DNA of 64,000 bases from Angomonas deanei (GCA_903995115.1 LR877155.1:188501-252500); one strand, 5' to 3'; shown: positions 1-10,623, numbered from the stretch's first letter. The notes: generated from the sequence alone by a model not told the origin. Numbers and translations: made by a program.

Positions 1-1
1 G

Positions 2-97
2 GAGCCCGCCAAGACCGATAGCAAGCCAGCTGCCCTGGAAGACAAAGGTGACGACACGAATGCGCCCCGTGGACGTCGCGCGAGAAAAGAAGACTAA
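2..97 (+). CDS. 3' end of an upstream gene
   Basis: The second reading frame is open from the window edge for 31 codons and stops at TAA 95-97. The visible tail is strongly charged and ends GRRARKED. It uses GC-rich codons like the neighbouring genes, and the sequence turns A/T-rich directly after the stop, as at the other gene ends here. Too little is present to name a family; the rest lies outside the window. Confidence 0.55.
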   Translation, partial: EPAKTDSKPAALEDKGDDTNAPRGRRARKED

Positions 98-415
98 AAA
101 AAAGTGTCGACAAGCGCCTCCATTTCTTATTCTATTCTTATTAACAAAAAAAAAGAGGTGCCATTGTTGTAAAACAATCAGCAAAAAAAAAAAAAAACAG
201 TTATTGATCGATCTAACATTAAACTCCCTTTTTCCACTTTTTGTTATTCATCTTGCACCTTTGTGTTCATTTCTGTTCCATCTTAATACACTTTTTATCC
301 GCTCTTCTCCCCCTTTTCTTCCACACTAAAAGAGTATTAGTTTTTTAGTCAACCTTTTTTTTCTTACCCTTTTAAGACTTTTTATTCTTTTTCTATTGAA
401 TAAAAATACTAAAAC
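98..415 (+). other. Spacer with trans-splice acceptor for the WD40 gene
   Basis: AT-rich spacer with runs of A and T and no convincing gene. A pyrimidine-rich stretch at 353-376 ends in AG at 375-376, about 40 bases before the ATG at 416, and is the best spliced-leader acceptor. A 93-codon frame opening with GTG at 48 has a lysine- and leucine-rich translation typical of spacer and is not a gene. Confidence 0.6.
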
Positions 416-2398
416 ATGGATTTCTCCTTGTTTTCGACATCCCCTGGGTCTAACCCCAACTACAATGGTTCTAGTGGTAGCAACAATAATAATAATAATG
501 ACGGCGGCCACACGGCCGTCTTCGGTACTGGGGGTCCTAGCATGAACCCGTACAACACCTCCGTAGGGGGGAACGGGGGTAGACCCGGCGGGGCTCCGGC
601 AGGGATGCCATCCCGGCCCGCCCCCGGCGGTAACGGTGGGAACCAAAACCATAATATATTCTCCACCACGCCGCAGCCCATGTCGAGTCAGCTAGGTGCC
701 TTTGGGAATCTCTACATGAGCTCCAACTATAACCTAGAACTCAACCCTAGCGCCAATGTTGGTAACCCCACCGCCAACAACATGTTCGACCTCCAGACCT
801 TAGGCCCCCTCTCCAACACCCTCGGCTTCCTCCAAGACATCAACGACAACAATCACCTCGTGAACTGGCGTGAGTTGATGGATGATACGAAGCCGGAGGA
901 GTCGGCCAAGAAGATACAGGAGGCGGTAGCGAAGGGGAACACGGACAGACGGGTGGCGGCGTCTGCCATTGCGGCCGCGGTCAAGACCCCAGCCGACCTT
1001 AGTGTCGTCTCCAAGCTCGAGGAGGATCTACAGAAGGAGGTCCGCAACGCCGTCCTGCAGGACTTGCTGGACCAGCTGACCAACCCGGGAGTGCACCCGG
1101 TGTCGTCCGCGGCGGAGATGTTAGCGGAGATGTCCAGGCTGGGTCTGGTGCGACTGCCCGGCGTGGTGGCCGTCGTCGACCAGCTCCTCTCCGACCCCGA
1201 GAAGCGACGGGCCGGTGTGTTTGTGCTAGGGCGCGTGGCGGAGCAAAACAAGGGGAGCGAGGCCTTCCTGAAGGAGGTGCACGACAAGCCCAATATAGAG
1301 CAAGTCCTTCTCGCCCTCTACAAGGACCCCGAGTTCGAGTGTGACGTCGTGACCATCACCCGTCTGCTAGGGGGCGACGCCGCGCTGCAGTCCGCTGTCG
1401 CGCTGCGCCCCTCTGTGGAGATTCCTTCTAGTGCCCCTACCACCGCCATCCACTACGTCCGTGGCAGGGACGAGCTCGCCTCGGTGCGCGGGGATGGGAC
1501 GATAGCCTTTTACGGAGCCCCCAACAGCGCGGGGGAGGTGCCCCCCAGGGTGACCCTAGACCTCGTCGGCAACTGCTCCCCGGTGGGAGTGTCCGCGCCC
1601 CGCAGCGGCCAGTACGTGGTCGTGGCCGGCAACCCCATCCTCCCCGCCTTTGCCTCCCACGTGGAGGCGAGGCGCAAGACGGACGGTAGCAAGCAACCTA
1701 GTGTGACGGCCCCTGTGGTGCAGCTTTTCGCCCCTAGTGAGCAGCCAGCGGGGTGGGTGTCAGGCGAGGCCATCCAGCGCACCGCGGGCCTCACCGCGAC
1801 CGCCGTCTCCGCCCTCTCTAGTACCACCATCAGCCTAGCCGAGTCCCACACCACCCACGACATCACCCTGATCGACGCTAGCACCGCCACCGCCGCCAAC
1901 ACCGTCGCGGGGGCCCATAGTGACTACATCACCGTCCTCACCGCCTGCGAGAGCGAGTTCGCCTTCGTCTCCGGCAGCCGAGACAAGGTGGTGAAGCTGT
2001 GGGACAGCCGCAAGCCGGGGACCGCCAGTGCCGTAGCCACCATGACCAACGCCGCCCACGGGGACACCATCAGTGCCATCCAGAGCTTCAAGAGTTACAT
2101 CATGACCAGCTCCCTCGACGGTACGGTTTTAGTGTGGGATGCACGTCAGCTAGAGACCCCAGTCGCCAGCCGCACCTTCGCCAGCCCGGTGCTGAGTCTG
2201 TGCACCTTAGAGGAGCGCCGCACCGTCGTGGCGACCGCCCGCTGCCTCTACCTCCTCTCCCTCGAGTCCCTCAGCTCGATAGACGCGACCCCCAATGCGG
2301 TCTACACGTCTCTCTGTGCCAACGAGAAGGGCAATGCCGTCTTCGCGATTGGGGAGAAGGGGGTGCAGGTGCTAGGTCTGCGCCAGCGAGCCGCGTGA
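416..2398 (+). CDS. WD40 beta-propeller protein with MIF4G-like helical domain
   Basis: 660 residues. Residues 1-140 are low-complexity, rich in Asn, Gly and Pro. Residues 150-325 look all-helical; the stretch around 230-275 (AAEMLAEMSRLGLVRLPGV) resembles the helix pairs of MIF4G domains, which bind translation and RNA-decay factors. From about 340 onward there are beta-propeller repeats; the clearest are SGSRDKVVKLWDS near 520-532 and TSSLDGTVLVWDA near 565-577. The ATG is the first after the AG at 375-376. WD40 is well supported; MIF4G is a by-eye resemblance. By inference it would be a scaffold in an mRNA-related complex, but no specific orthologue is recognised. Confidence 0.75.
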   Translation: MDFSLFSTSPGSNPNYNGSSGSNNNNNNDGGHTAVFGTGGPSMNPYNTSVGGNGGRPGGAPAGMPSRPAPGGNGGNQNHNIFSTTPQPMSSQLGAFGNLYMSSNYNLELNPSANVGNPTANNMFDLQTLGPLSNTLGFLQDINDNNHLVNWRELMDDTKPEESAKKIQEAVAKGNTDRRVAASAIAAAVKTPADLSVVSKLEEDLQKEVRNAVLQDLLDQLTNPGVHPVSSAAEMLAEMSRLGLVRLPGVVAVVDQLLSDPEKRRAGVFVLGRVAEQNKGSEAFLKEVHDKPNIEQVLLALYKDPEFECDVVTITRLLGGDAALQSAVALRPSVEIPSSAPTTAIHYVRGRDELASVRGDGTIAFYGAPNSAGEVPPRVTLDLVGNCSPVGVSAPRSGQYVVVAGNPILPAFASHVEARRKTDGSKQPSVTAPVVQLFAPSEQPAGWVSGEAIQRTAGLTATAVSALSSTTISLAESHTTHDITLIDASTATAANTVAGAHSDYITVLTACESEFAFVSGSRDKVVKLWDSRKPGTASAVATMTNAAHGDTISAIQSFKSYIMTSSLDGTVLVWDARQLETPVASRTFASPVLSLCTLEERRTVVATARCLYLLSLESLSSIDATPNAVYTSLCANEKGNAVFAIGEKGVQVLGLRQRAA

Positions 2399-2979
2399 AG
2401 AGATGGTTAGCATCTTCTTCCTCTTTTTTCTATTTATGAAAAAAAAACGCAGGCTGAAAAAAAAAAAAAATATAGTGAAAGTGTCCACGTGTGTTTTGTT
2501 TTTGCTTAGTGAAGGGCACACATTTGATGAAATAATAATAAAAAGAAAATGGAAAAAGAAAAAAAAAACACCAGTTGAAGAAATAAAGACATTTTTTTAA
2601 TTTTGATATAATAACACTACATTTTTACCCTTTTTATATAATGATAGTTTCATCTTTCTAACAGGACTTAGTTATGCAAAAACAAAAAGAAAAAAAAAAT
2701 CAATTAGTAAAAGAAAGCTGTAATTCAATTAAATTTTTATCCTATATAATAATAATAAAGTTTTTTGTATGTCTCCGTCCTCAATTTTTCTTTTCCTCTA
2801 ATTATAAGTGACAATAAAAAAAAAAAAAAATGTATGTCTCGTGATGAATCATTGCTTTTTATGTTTTCATACTTTTTCTACAACTGACCAACTCTCTCTC
2901 CCCTCTCTTTTTCAGCGATCATTAGGAGTTTAGTTAGGAAAAAAAAAATAAGTCATTAAAAAGAAAAAAGTAGATACCC
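2399..2979 (+). other. AT-rich spacer with strong trans-splice acceptor
   Basis: 581 bases with many A8-A14 runs and AATAAT stretches; no gene, tRNA or snRNA pattern seen. A textbook pyrimidine tract at 2891-2915 ends in TTTTTCAG (AG 2914-2915), giving a 64-base 5' leader to the ATG at 2980. Confidence 0.65.
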
Positions 2980-5900
2980 ATGTTTCGAGCACAGCGGTCG
3001 GCGGTACAGTTGTCCCTCTGTCAGGCACTGTCTCAGTCCACACGGCGGTACACCCCCATCTACGAGACCACCCCCTCCAGCAAGCTGAGGACCCTCCGTC
3101 TGGAGGATGAGGCCAACACGCTGTGGGCGAGTCACATTCCTGTGGAGAGTACGTCTGCTGCGGTCAAGGCGTGGCTGAGGATGGGCAATGACCCCGTCCT
3201 ACACACCGCCCTCCCCAACCAGTCCCTCCCCCTTCCGCTATGTGGAAGACTACATGGGCACGAACCTCGTCACCGGCGGGACGGAGCAGGTGAAGGAGAG
3301 CATTGCACTGTGGAACAACTATTTCACACTGCGGTACACCAACACGCTACGGCAGTCCCGGCGTACCTCCGCGAACTTTGTCGGCACGGTGAGCGCGCCG
3401 GTCGTCTTCACCGATGAGGCCGACCAGCCCGGCACCAAGTGGGCCAAGGACACGTACTTTGGAGAGGCTAGTTTCCTGCTGGAGAAGCACGTCAAGGAAA
3501 AGGTGGGCAACTTGCTAGAGTTGGAGAAGGTACTCCTGACACGCGCCACCCCGGAACAGTTCATCGCCATGCACGAGTCCTTCCTTCCTCAGACACAGAC
3601 CCGCATTCCCCTCCCCGCACCCTCCGTGTGGTTCTATGAGGGCGAGGCACGGGTGCTGTGGGCGGAGACCTACATCCCTATCGCCCAGGCGGCGCACACC
3701 TACGTGAACGACGTGCTGGCCCCGGTGGTAAAGAAGGCTGGAGACGGCGGGGCGGCCCTCCTGGGTCAGCTTGCTGCGGTCCACAGGGAAGTGGTGAAGG
3801 TCCACCTGCAGCGGGCGGAGCGTCAGGTTAAGGCGGGGATACGGCCGGACTGGGGGAAGGCGAGTCAGGAGGAAAAGTTAGCCTGGGCTACCGTGGAGAT
3901 GGGTTTACGGCGCCGCGCCATACTGAACGGTGTATTCGACCCCGAGAACGAAAAAGACACCTCGGAGGAGTGGAAGAAGGAAAGTGAGCAAATCAACGCG
4001 CTTCTGCAAAAAGCGGTAGAAGGGTCTAGCGTGACGCTCGGGGACTTCTGGCTGCACACTTTTCGTCGAGAGGCGATGGAGACACAGCACATTCTGGAGG
4101 AGGAGGGGCTCGCCCGTTTAGGGGCGGCGGCGAGGGTACGGCTCTACGACGAGGTGCCGCTCGCCACGATCCTCAAGGATATGGCGGAGGTGATCGCCAA
4201 AGGTCAGCTCGACCTCCGCGCGGCGGTCTTCCGTCCGCACTTCAATGACACGTATAGTAAGATGGAGTACATCAAGTTCGGGGGTAGCTCCATCGTGCAG
4301 CACACCCGCACCTCGAGCCGGGAGTTGTTGTTCCATTACTTTGCCTCGCCACGAGAGGTGGCGGCTGCGGCGAAACTGTACTACAGCACGAAGCCAATGA
4401 GTAGCTTGGTAGATTACACCTCTCCCTATACCCACCGCAAGTCCATCGTGGGTCTCTGCGCCGAGTACGGCCTGGACCTAACGTACGCCAGACAGTTTCC
4501 CGTTCTTTCTAGTGCCCACCACCTCGCCAACGCCGAGGAACTGGTTCAAACGATGCAGTCGCAGATCGCTAGGCCGTACGGCGTCGCCCGCCGTGCCCGC
4601 TTGAACAAGGCGAGAGCGGGGTACCAGCGGCTGCTGCAGCCGGTCAGCAACATTTACGTCAGCAGCATCCCATCCGAGTTGTTAGAAACTGGGGCAGCGG
4701 AGGAGCAAATCACCGCCTCTACCTCTCTCCGTGCCGCGGCCGTGAAGGAGGCGAGTCCCTCCTGGCAGCTCGGTACGCGGAAGGCGGTTCACTATCACTG
4801 GCCTGGCTCTCCTTTGGAGAAGCTACGTCGTGTCACCCAGTCCGGCCCGCAGACCACCGAGCGCGCCCTAGAGGTGGAGCGGATAGCGGAGGAGTGTAGG
4901 ATAGAGGTCTCCCTCTGGCGTCGGGTGACCCCGAAGGAAGCGGAGGCAGCGGCCGCCAAGCTAGCAGAGGAAGAGAAGCAGCTGGAGGCACGCCAGAAGG
5001 CCACCCCGGAGCTGGCGGAGGTTGCCCAATACATTGCGCGCTTCCACGAGCGTGTTAGTCAGGAGGTCCCTAGCAAGACTCCCGAGAAGGAGGAGTGGAC
5101 GTTTGCGGTGATGCTCAACGACGATGTGCGGGTCAATGTAGAGGAAGTGGCGGAGGTGTTTCTCCCCTTCACCACGGCCAACGGGACGCCCCTCCCTGAT
5201 GGAGAGTACAGGGTGCGCGTGCGGGTGTACGACCGGGAGAGTGCCATCGCCGCTGGGGCGACCGAGGAGGATGCCCGCCGTGGGGACCCGTCCGTCTGTG
5301 CGGAGGCCTTTTCCGCCCCGATCCAAGTCGTCGACGTGCTCCCGAAGCTGTTGAGCAGCTACTTTGGTGGTAGCAAGCTGGAGGACAGTCTACGCGTGAA
5401 GGGCGAGGACCTTCTCCCCCTCTGCGCCGCCCTCCGGGAGGCCGAGGTGGATGTCCCGTGGCAGCTGGAGTTTGAGATGGGTCAATCCCTCGACGCGAAG
5501 GGCACCTTCTCGCTGAAAGCCTTCCAGGAAGCTCTCCGCGGTCACCAGTATCACCGCAGTCTAGCAGAGTACGGTATTTCTGATGTGCAGCGGGGGTTCG
5601 AGGCGGCGGTGCGGGCACACTGGGAACTGTCCCATCCTGGCGCGAGCGAGGCGGAGTGGGCGGAGGCGAGACGTGCCGTGCTAGACCACGCCGCCGAGAA
5701 GGAGCGAGACTGGTGGACGGCGGACCCCATCCTAGAGGTGAAGGACGCCCGCGTCGACAGCTCCTCCCACCGCTCCCTGCTGCCCCAAAACTATCCCTCC
5801 ACGGTGCGCTACGGCCAAGAGGTGTGTGGGGTGCTCTCTGCAGAGGGTACCGCCACCGCCAGCGGTCAGACCCCAACCGGTTATATCCATCCCTCCAGTC

Positions 5901-6418
5901 CCGTGGCACCCAGCAGTCCCCTTAGTGTCACCGCACACGCCACCGTCGACGGCAGTGGTGCAGTGGGCGCATTGCGCTTCTCCGGTGCGGCGGCGACATC
6001 CAATGAGTTAGACCTCCCCACCGCCCTTCAAATCGCGAAAGAGGCCATCAACCAGGCGAAGCACCGACACGCCTCGCTGAGTGCCTTCAAGACCGGCCCA
6101 CTGGACAAGCAGGCGCAGGCGAGCCTCTTCTGCGGGGTGGACAGTATGGAGTTTGGTGGCAAGTACGCGAGAACGTACTGCTACGCGGTCGAAAAGGGCA
6201 AACAGGAGCTGAATGAGCTGTTGGCGGAGGGTAGCGCGGCGATAGGGGCGAAGGACTTGGAGCGGGAGCGTGTGTCGGACAAGGAGGAGGTGGACCGATT
6301 CGCCTCGGATAGTCATCCCGAGCAGCGCAAGAAGCTCTTTGTCAACCGGACGACGCTCTCTGGTGAGAATATAGAAGACCCCACACCGGACCAGTCCTCT
6401 ACGTGGAACAGACAGTAA
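2980..6418 (+). CDS. Large probable mitochondrial protein, unknown function (one frame break)
   Basis: The first 84 codons (from MFRAQRSAVQLSLCQAL) form an arginine-containing, acid-free amphipathic leader typical of a mitochondrial presequence. The rest continues in another frame (FRYVEDYMGTN onward) to TAA at 6416-6418. The switch fits one extra C in the C5 run at 3228-3232; read through, the protein is about 1,145 residues. It is mostly helical and charged, with an Ala/Glu-rich coiled-coil-like part near 650-680 and a probable beta-rich part near 690-760. Large mitoribosomal or RNA-processing proteins of kinetoplastids have this general look, but I do not recognise a family. The downstream frame could start at ATG 3188 but would then lose the targeting leader. 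Confidence 0.7.
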
Positions 6419-6666
6419 TTGTAGTAACGGTTGTTTCTTTAAAAAAAAAAAAAAAAAAATTATTAGGATTACATTTAATTACATATACATAAAAATAATA
6501 AAAAAAAATAAAAACGTAGGAGCGAGGGGATTGGTTTTTGTCGAAGGCGTAGAGTGTATTTTTGTGTATTCTTAGCACACTTTCACTTTTTCCCATCGCC
6601 GTTTACAACACTAGAAAGAAACAAAAGAATTAACACACATTCATAGAAAACAAACCGTCACCGCCA

Positions 6667-8064
6667 ATGTACTTTAGACAATTGTGGCAAAGTGGGATAG
6701 AGGCGCAACACACCGATGAACTCATCAACAGCAACTTCCGCTCCTTCGCGCCGTACGCTGGGGCGGACCAGCAGGCAATTTCCTTCACGAAACAGACCGA
6801 CTACGACTCACAGGCCACCCTCACCGTCGAGGAGACGGGAGACTTCATGATCAGCGGCGCCCACAGCAGGGGTGGCATGGTGGCCTTTTCTTCCTACAAT
6901 GAGGTGGTGTCCGACCTGCTGCTGCGCATCCCCATTGCCCCTCGTCTGCAGCCGGATGAGGAAACGAAACAAACATCAACGCCAGTCGTCTCGGGCCAGG
7001 AAAGCGGTGTGCCGCTCACCCCGCTGCCACGTTTTCACCTGATTGGGAGCGGTCACCGCATGTTGTACGGTCTGCCGCGTGTGCCTCGTCGGGTGGGTGG
7101 GGAGGAGATGGGCGTGGTGGAGCTAGACGTCAATATACCCTCCCTGTGGTATGGCGGACGGCATGCGTTGGGGGTCCGCCTGGGCTCCGCCGCTGTAGCG
7201 CTGTCGGGTCAACCCACTCTCCTACCAGATCTGCAGGCCAGCAGGGACGGGGAGCAGCGGTCTCTTCTCACCGAGGAAGAGCGAATCTACATCAACCACA
7301 CCCTAGACGCCGCGTATAGCTTCCCTATCCGGATGGGCACCGCGGAGGAAGCAACCAATCATAATAGCGATAGTAGTAGTGCGGCGGTGGCCCCCCCGCT
7401 GGTGGTGAATGTGGGCCTCCGCCACCCCCTAGGCCCTGGCGATACCTTGGCGGCCATCTCCATCGAGAATGACCGCTTAGTCCGGTTTGCTCGTCACTTT
7501 ATGAACGGCGACAACACACGCAACAACAAGACGCAGCGGAAATCGCTGGTGGAGAGTGACAATGGCAGCTATCATCTTCCCCTCTACGGGGAGAGGAATG
7601 GTCTCACCCACTTTTCCCCGCAGCCGTATCTGTTCAAGTTGTTGGTGGTCCAGACCGTGGCCACCCGCACCTTTGTCAATGACACCTCCATGCTGGGGGA
7701 CTTGGACGTCTCCCGTAGCAGCTCCAGACAAAGGGGCGCTCGGTTGCTGCAATATAGCAACCAGACCCTCGCGCAGCTCCCCACCCTCGTCGCCGCCCAC
7801 TTCTCCGCCAACGAGGAGCAAGTCAGCTTCACCGCCGCCTCCATCTTTCACGACGGCGAGGCGGACGTGGAGGTAGCGGTGGGGATCGACGCCACGCCGG
7901 TGACGGGCATCAGTCGGCCGACACGACTGCAGGTAGGATGGAATAAGACAGGGCGGTGGGCCCTCGCGATCAGCACGCTCTTTTACGAGAAGATGCGCCT
8001 TACGCTGGGGATGCACGTTGTCCCTGGAGAGGGAGCCAAGTTCGGGCTGGAGGTGAAAGTATAA
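6667..8064 (+). CDS. Candidate mitochondrial outer-membrane beta-barrel protein (porin-3/VDAC-like)
   Basis: 465 residues, no hydrophobic helix and no N-terminal leader. The chain shows alternating polar/hydrophobic strands through most of its length. The last strands (LGMHVVPGEGAKFGLEVKV) resemble the C-terminal beta-signal of VDAC/TOM40-type barrels, with a final amphipathic strand ending near the C-terminus. Poly-Ser/Asn inserts near 235-245 and 280-290 could be loops. It is longer than usual VDAC (about 280 residues), so Mdm10-like or kinetoplastid VDAC-like proteins are alternatives. The acceptor is AG 6613-6614. The barrel call rests on pattern, not on a diagnostic motif. Confidence 0.45.
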   Translation: MYFRQLWQSGIEAQHTDELINSNFRSFAPYAGADQQAISFTKQTDYDSQATLTVEETGDFMISGAHSRGGMVAFSSYNEVVSDLLLRIPIAPRLQPDEETKQTSTPVVSGQESGVPLTPLPRFHLIGSGHRMLYGLPRVPRRVGGEEMGVVELDVNIPSLWYGGRHALGVRLGSAAVALSGQPTLLPDLQASRDGEQRSLLTEEERIYINHTLDAAYSFPIRMGTAEEATNHNSDSSSAAVAPPLVVNVGLRHPLGPGDTLAAISIENDRLVRFARHFMNGDNTRNNKTQRKSLVESDNGSYHLPLYGERNGLTHFSPQPYLFKLLVVQTVATRTFVNDTSMLGDLDVSRSSSRQRGARLLQYSNQTLAQLPTLVAAHFSANEEQVSFTAASIFHDGEADVEVAVGIDATPVTGISRPTRLQVGWNKTGRWALAISTLFYEKMRLTLGMHVVPGEGAKFGLEVKV

Positions 8065-8321
8065 TAGAAAAGAATAAAAAATAAAATAAAAAAAGAATTG
8101 GAACTATATGATAAGCAGACGGAGTTCCACTCAATAGAAAACAACTCGCATTCATAGAAGTATCATTAGACGATTATAATTTTTGTTTTACACTGTTGTT
8201 TTTGGGGGATAATGCGCGAATTATCAGAAGTGGATGGTTGTGTTCTCTTCATTTTATTTCTCTGTCCTTTTTTCTTTTTTTACCCCAAAGAAAAGTTTTT
8301 CATTAAGCGAAAACAATAAGA

Positions 8322-9968
8322 ATGGAAGAGGCCAAGCTCAAGGTGCTCTTACAAATGCTCGTGTGTTGCGGCGGCATTTACGCCTGCTTCGGCTGGTGGT
8401 CCGTGGTGCAGGAACGGCTGGTGAAGAAGCCGTACACGCCGAAGGAGGGAAGCGGGGCGTCCGAGGCCATGTTCACTGCCACCTTCTCCGTGGCGCTCCT
8501 GCAGTGCCTCGCTGGTATCCTCATTGGGGGTGCACTCCTCTTCCTTTTTGCGGGAAACAAGAGGAGCAGCGGAAAGTCTCTCATTCCTACCAAGTACACC
8601 TCGAAGGATATTCAGCAGTTGGCGCTGATGGGCTTCGCGAACATCTTTGGAACCTGCTGCGGTTACGGGGCGATGCGCCGACTGTCCTACCCGCTGTTCC
8701 TCTCCATCAAGATGAGCAAGATGGTGCCGACCATCGTGGTGGGGACCGTGGTCCACCACACGCGGTACCCTCTGGAGAAGATTCTGTCGTGCGTGTGCAT
8801 CACCGTCGGTGTGATTGCCTTCTTCCTCCTGGATAAGGAAACCATGTCCAAGCAGTCTGCCGGCAGCAGCGCCGGCGGGTCCCTCTTCTCCCTTTCGACT
8901 GGGACGGTTGGATTACTGTTTGCCGCCGTCAACCTCGCCATGGACGGGTTCACCCACTCCACGCAGGACGAACTGGTGCGCCGCAACCGATGGAGCGGCA
9001 ATCAGCTGATGCTCCTGTGCAACGTGTCCTCCCTCCTGTGGATGGCGGTGACGCTCGGTGTACTGGAGGTGTTGACCCCACGCACCGCGAACATTATTCT
9101 CGAGCCGTGGACCTGGCTTGGACTCTCCCCCGAGGTGGTGAACACCTTCCTTGTGGAGAATGTGCCCTTCCAGGAGTTGAGCAAGACCGTGCAGTTCTTC
9201 GCCACGTACGCCGGTGCGGCGAAGGATGTGGCGCTGCTGAGCGTGCTGAACGCGATGGGTCAGTTCTTCATCTTCCGGGTCGTCTTCCTCTTCGGTTCCC
9301 TCACCGTTACCGCCATGACGATTGTACGCAAGATTGGCAGCGTGATCCTCTCCATTGTTACCTACGGTCACGTCCTGGCGCCTGCTCAGTGGGGGGCCCT
9401 CCTGTTGGTCTTCTTTGGCGTATTCCTGGAGGCCCGGTACAATATGCGGCGGGGTGCTACCAAGGCCGCCGCCGTCACCCCTGCCACCCGCAGCGTCCTC
9501 ACCCCTCGCACCATCGCCCGCTCGCTGCCGCCCGTGCACGTCCCTGTGGCGCCCAAGGTCAAGTCTCCGGTCAAGCCCCCATCCCCGGCCAAGTCCCGCT
9601 CCCCTGCGAAACCAAAGTCGCCCGCCAAGTCGCGCTCTCCGGCCAAGGCCAAGTCCCCTGCCAAGGTTCCCTCCCCAGTGAAGTCCCGCTCCCCCGCGAA
9701 GGTGGTGGTCAAGACCCCTCCCGCCACCGTCGTCTCCAAGCAGCCCAAGTCCTCTCCCCGCCAGTCCCGCGGCAGTCGCATGAGCAGGATGCTGGAGGAG
9801 CTGGAGGAGAACCGCAGGCAGTTTGAGGGCGCCCTCAAGAACAGCGAAGGACCGCTCGATATTGGCGAGAACGACCTCTGGCCGGAGGAGGAACCCCTCC
9901 AGGAAACGATGGCCAGCGCACCCCGCCGGTCCACCAGTCCCAGGCGATCCCTGAGTGGGAAGCAATAG
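8322..9968 (+). CDS. SLC35B1/HUT1-type ER nucleotide-sugar (or ATP/ADP) transporter with SPAK-repeat tail
   Basis: 548 residues. Residues 1-375 form a multi-pass drug/metabolite-transporter fold with the family's hallmarks: GGIYACFGWWSVVQERL at the first helix, a central NQLMLLCNVSSLLW segment, and FLFGSLTVTAMTIVRKIGSV with a following WGALLLVFFGVFLEARYN helix. Homologues are ER proteins described as UDP-galactose transporters (yeast Hut1) or ER ATP/ADP exchangers (human SLC35B1). Unusually, residues 410-470 are a series of SP(A/V)K units, followed by a coiled-coil-prone acidic tail. The normal family length is about 320-400 residues, so roughly 170 are extra. The pyrimidine tract at 8258-8290 ends AG 8289-8290, 31 bases before ATG. 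Confidence 0.88.
   Translation: MEEAKLKVLLQMLVCCGGIYACFGWWSVVQERLVKKPYTPKEGSGASEAMFTATFSVALLQCLAGILIGGALLFLFAGNKRSSGKSLIPTKYTSKDIQQLALMGFANIFGTCCGYGAMRRLSYPLFLSIKMSKMVPTIVVGTVVHHTRYPLEKILSCVCITVGVIAFFLLDKETMSKQSAGSSAGGSLFSLSTGTVGLLFAAVNLAMDGFTHSTQDELVRRNRWSGNQLMLLCNVSSLLWMAVTLGVLEVLTPRTANIILEPWTWLGLSPEVVNTFLVENVPFQELSKTVQFFATYAGAAKDVALLSVLNAMGQFFIFRVVFLFGSLTVTAMTIVRKIGSVILSIVTYGHVLAPAQWGALLLVFFGVFLEARYNMRRGATKAAAVTPATRSVLTPRTIARSLPPVHVPVAPKVKSPVKPPSPAKSRSPAKPKSPAKSRSPAKAKSPAKVPSPVKSRSPAKVVVKTPPATVVSKQPKSSPRQSRGSRMSRMLEELEENRRQFEGALKNSEGPLDIGENDLWPEEEPLQETMASAPRRSTSPRRSLSGKQ
9558..9717 (+). repeat. SP(A/V)K tandem repeat in transporter tail
   Basis: About eight short units of the form (K/R/P)SP(A/V)K, for example KSPVK, RSPAK and KSPAK, at 5-8 residue spacing. 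The nucleotide repeat is imperfect (codons vary), so selection on the peptide rather than recent slippage is likely. SPKK/SPAK motifs are best known from histone H1 tails and as proline-directed kinase sites. Confidence 0.85.
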
Positions 9969-10233
9969 AGTACACGGTAGAGTGTTTTCTTTCTTTGGGA
10001 AGGAAACACACAAAAAAAAAAAAATGGGAATTGAACGTGCATTGTTTTTATTTCCATCTTCATAGATTTGTATTTCTTTTGAATGATTGGTTTATATCTT
10101 GTTTAAAGCGCTTATTTTTTGGGGCTGTATGTGACTTTTTGATGAATGTATGATGTACCTTCTTTCGCAAACATCCCCGCCTTCCTTTGTTCGGTTTACT
10201 AAATAGAAAAACAAAATTAGACAATAATATGAC

Positions 10234-10623
10234 ATGACAGACGAACCCAAACCCGAAAAGAAGAAGAAGGGGTCTATTGCAGAGCGTATGCTGCAGCTGC
10301 AGCGGCGGGTGGCCGAAGCGCGGGTGGCACAGCTGGGGGAGGAACGTGCGTCCTACACTATTTGTCCGTTTGACGCGCGACACGTGGTGCCCCTTGCATC
10401 ACTTGTCTCGCATGTGCAGGAGGAACACGGAGGAGATGCACTGTCCCTCGTGGGGGATGCCATGTACAGTCAGCAGACGGGAGAGAGACGTACCCGCTAC
10501 CTGGAGCAAATGTACGGCGACCATGAAAATGGTGTGGTACCGTCCGACAAGGTTGGGGGCGACGGTGATGAATGCGAAAAACGAATGAAAGCCGATTCGA
10601 GCGACGAAGAGTACACCGTGTAA
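10234..10623 (+). CDS. Small CHHC-like zinc-finger protein
   Basis: 129 residues. A lysine-rich start and a short helix (IAERMLQLQRRVAEARV) precede a single zinc-finger motif at about 44-67, CPFDARHVVPLASLVSHVQ then EEH. The spacing C-x5-H-x9-H-x4-H matches the U11-48K/TRM13/GTSF1 CHHC finger (CP-x-H-x-V-P-x-L-x-H), except that the last ligand would be His rather than Cys. In other eukaryotes these fingers bind RNA (5' splice site, tRNA). The C-terminus is acidic. The acceptor AG lies at 10205-10206. Confidence 0.7.
   Translation: MTDEPKPEKKKKGSIAERMLQLQRRVAEARVAQLGEERASYTICPFDARHVVPLASLVSHVQEEHGGDALSLVGDAMYSQQTGERRTRYLEQMYGDHENGVVPSDKVGGDGDECEKRMKADSSDEEYTV

Noticed and set aside
48-329. 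93-codon frame at the window start
   Set aside because: It opens with GTG, overlaps the real C-terminal tail at 2-97 in another frame, and translates A/T-rich spacer.
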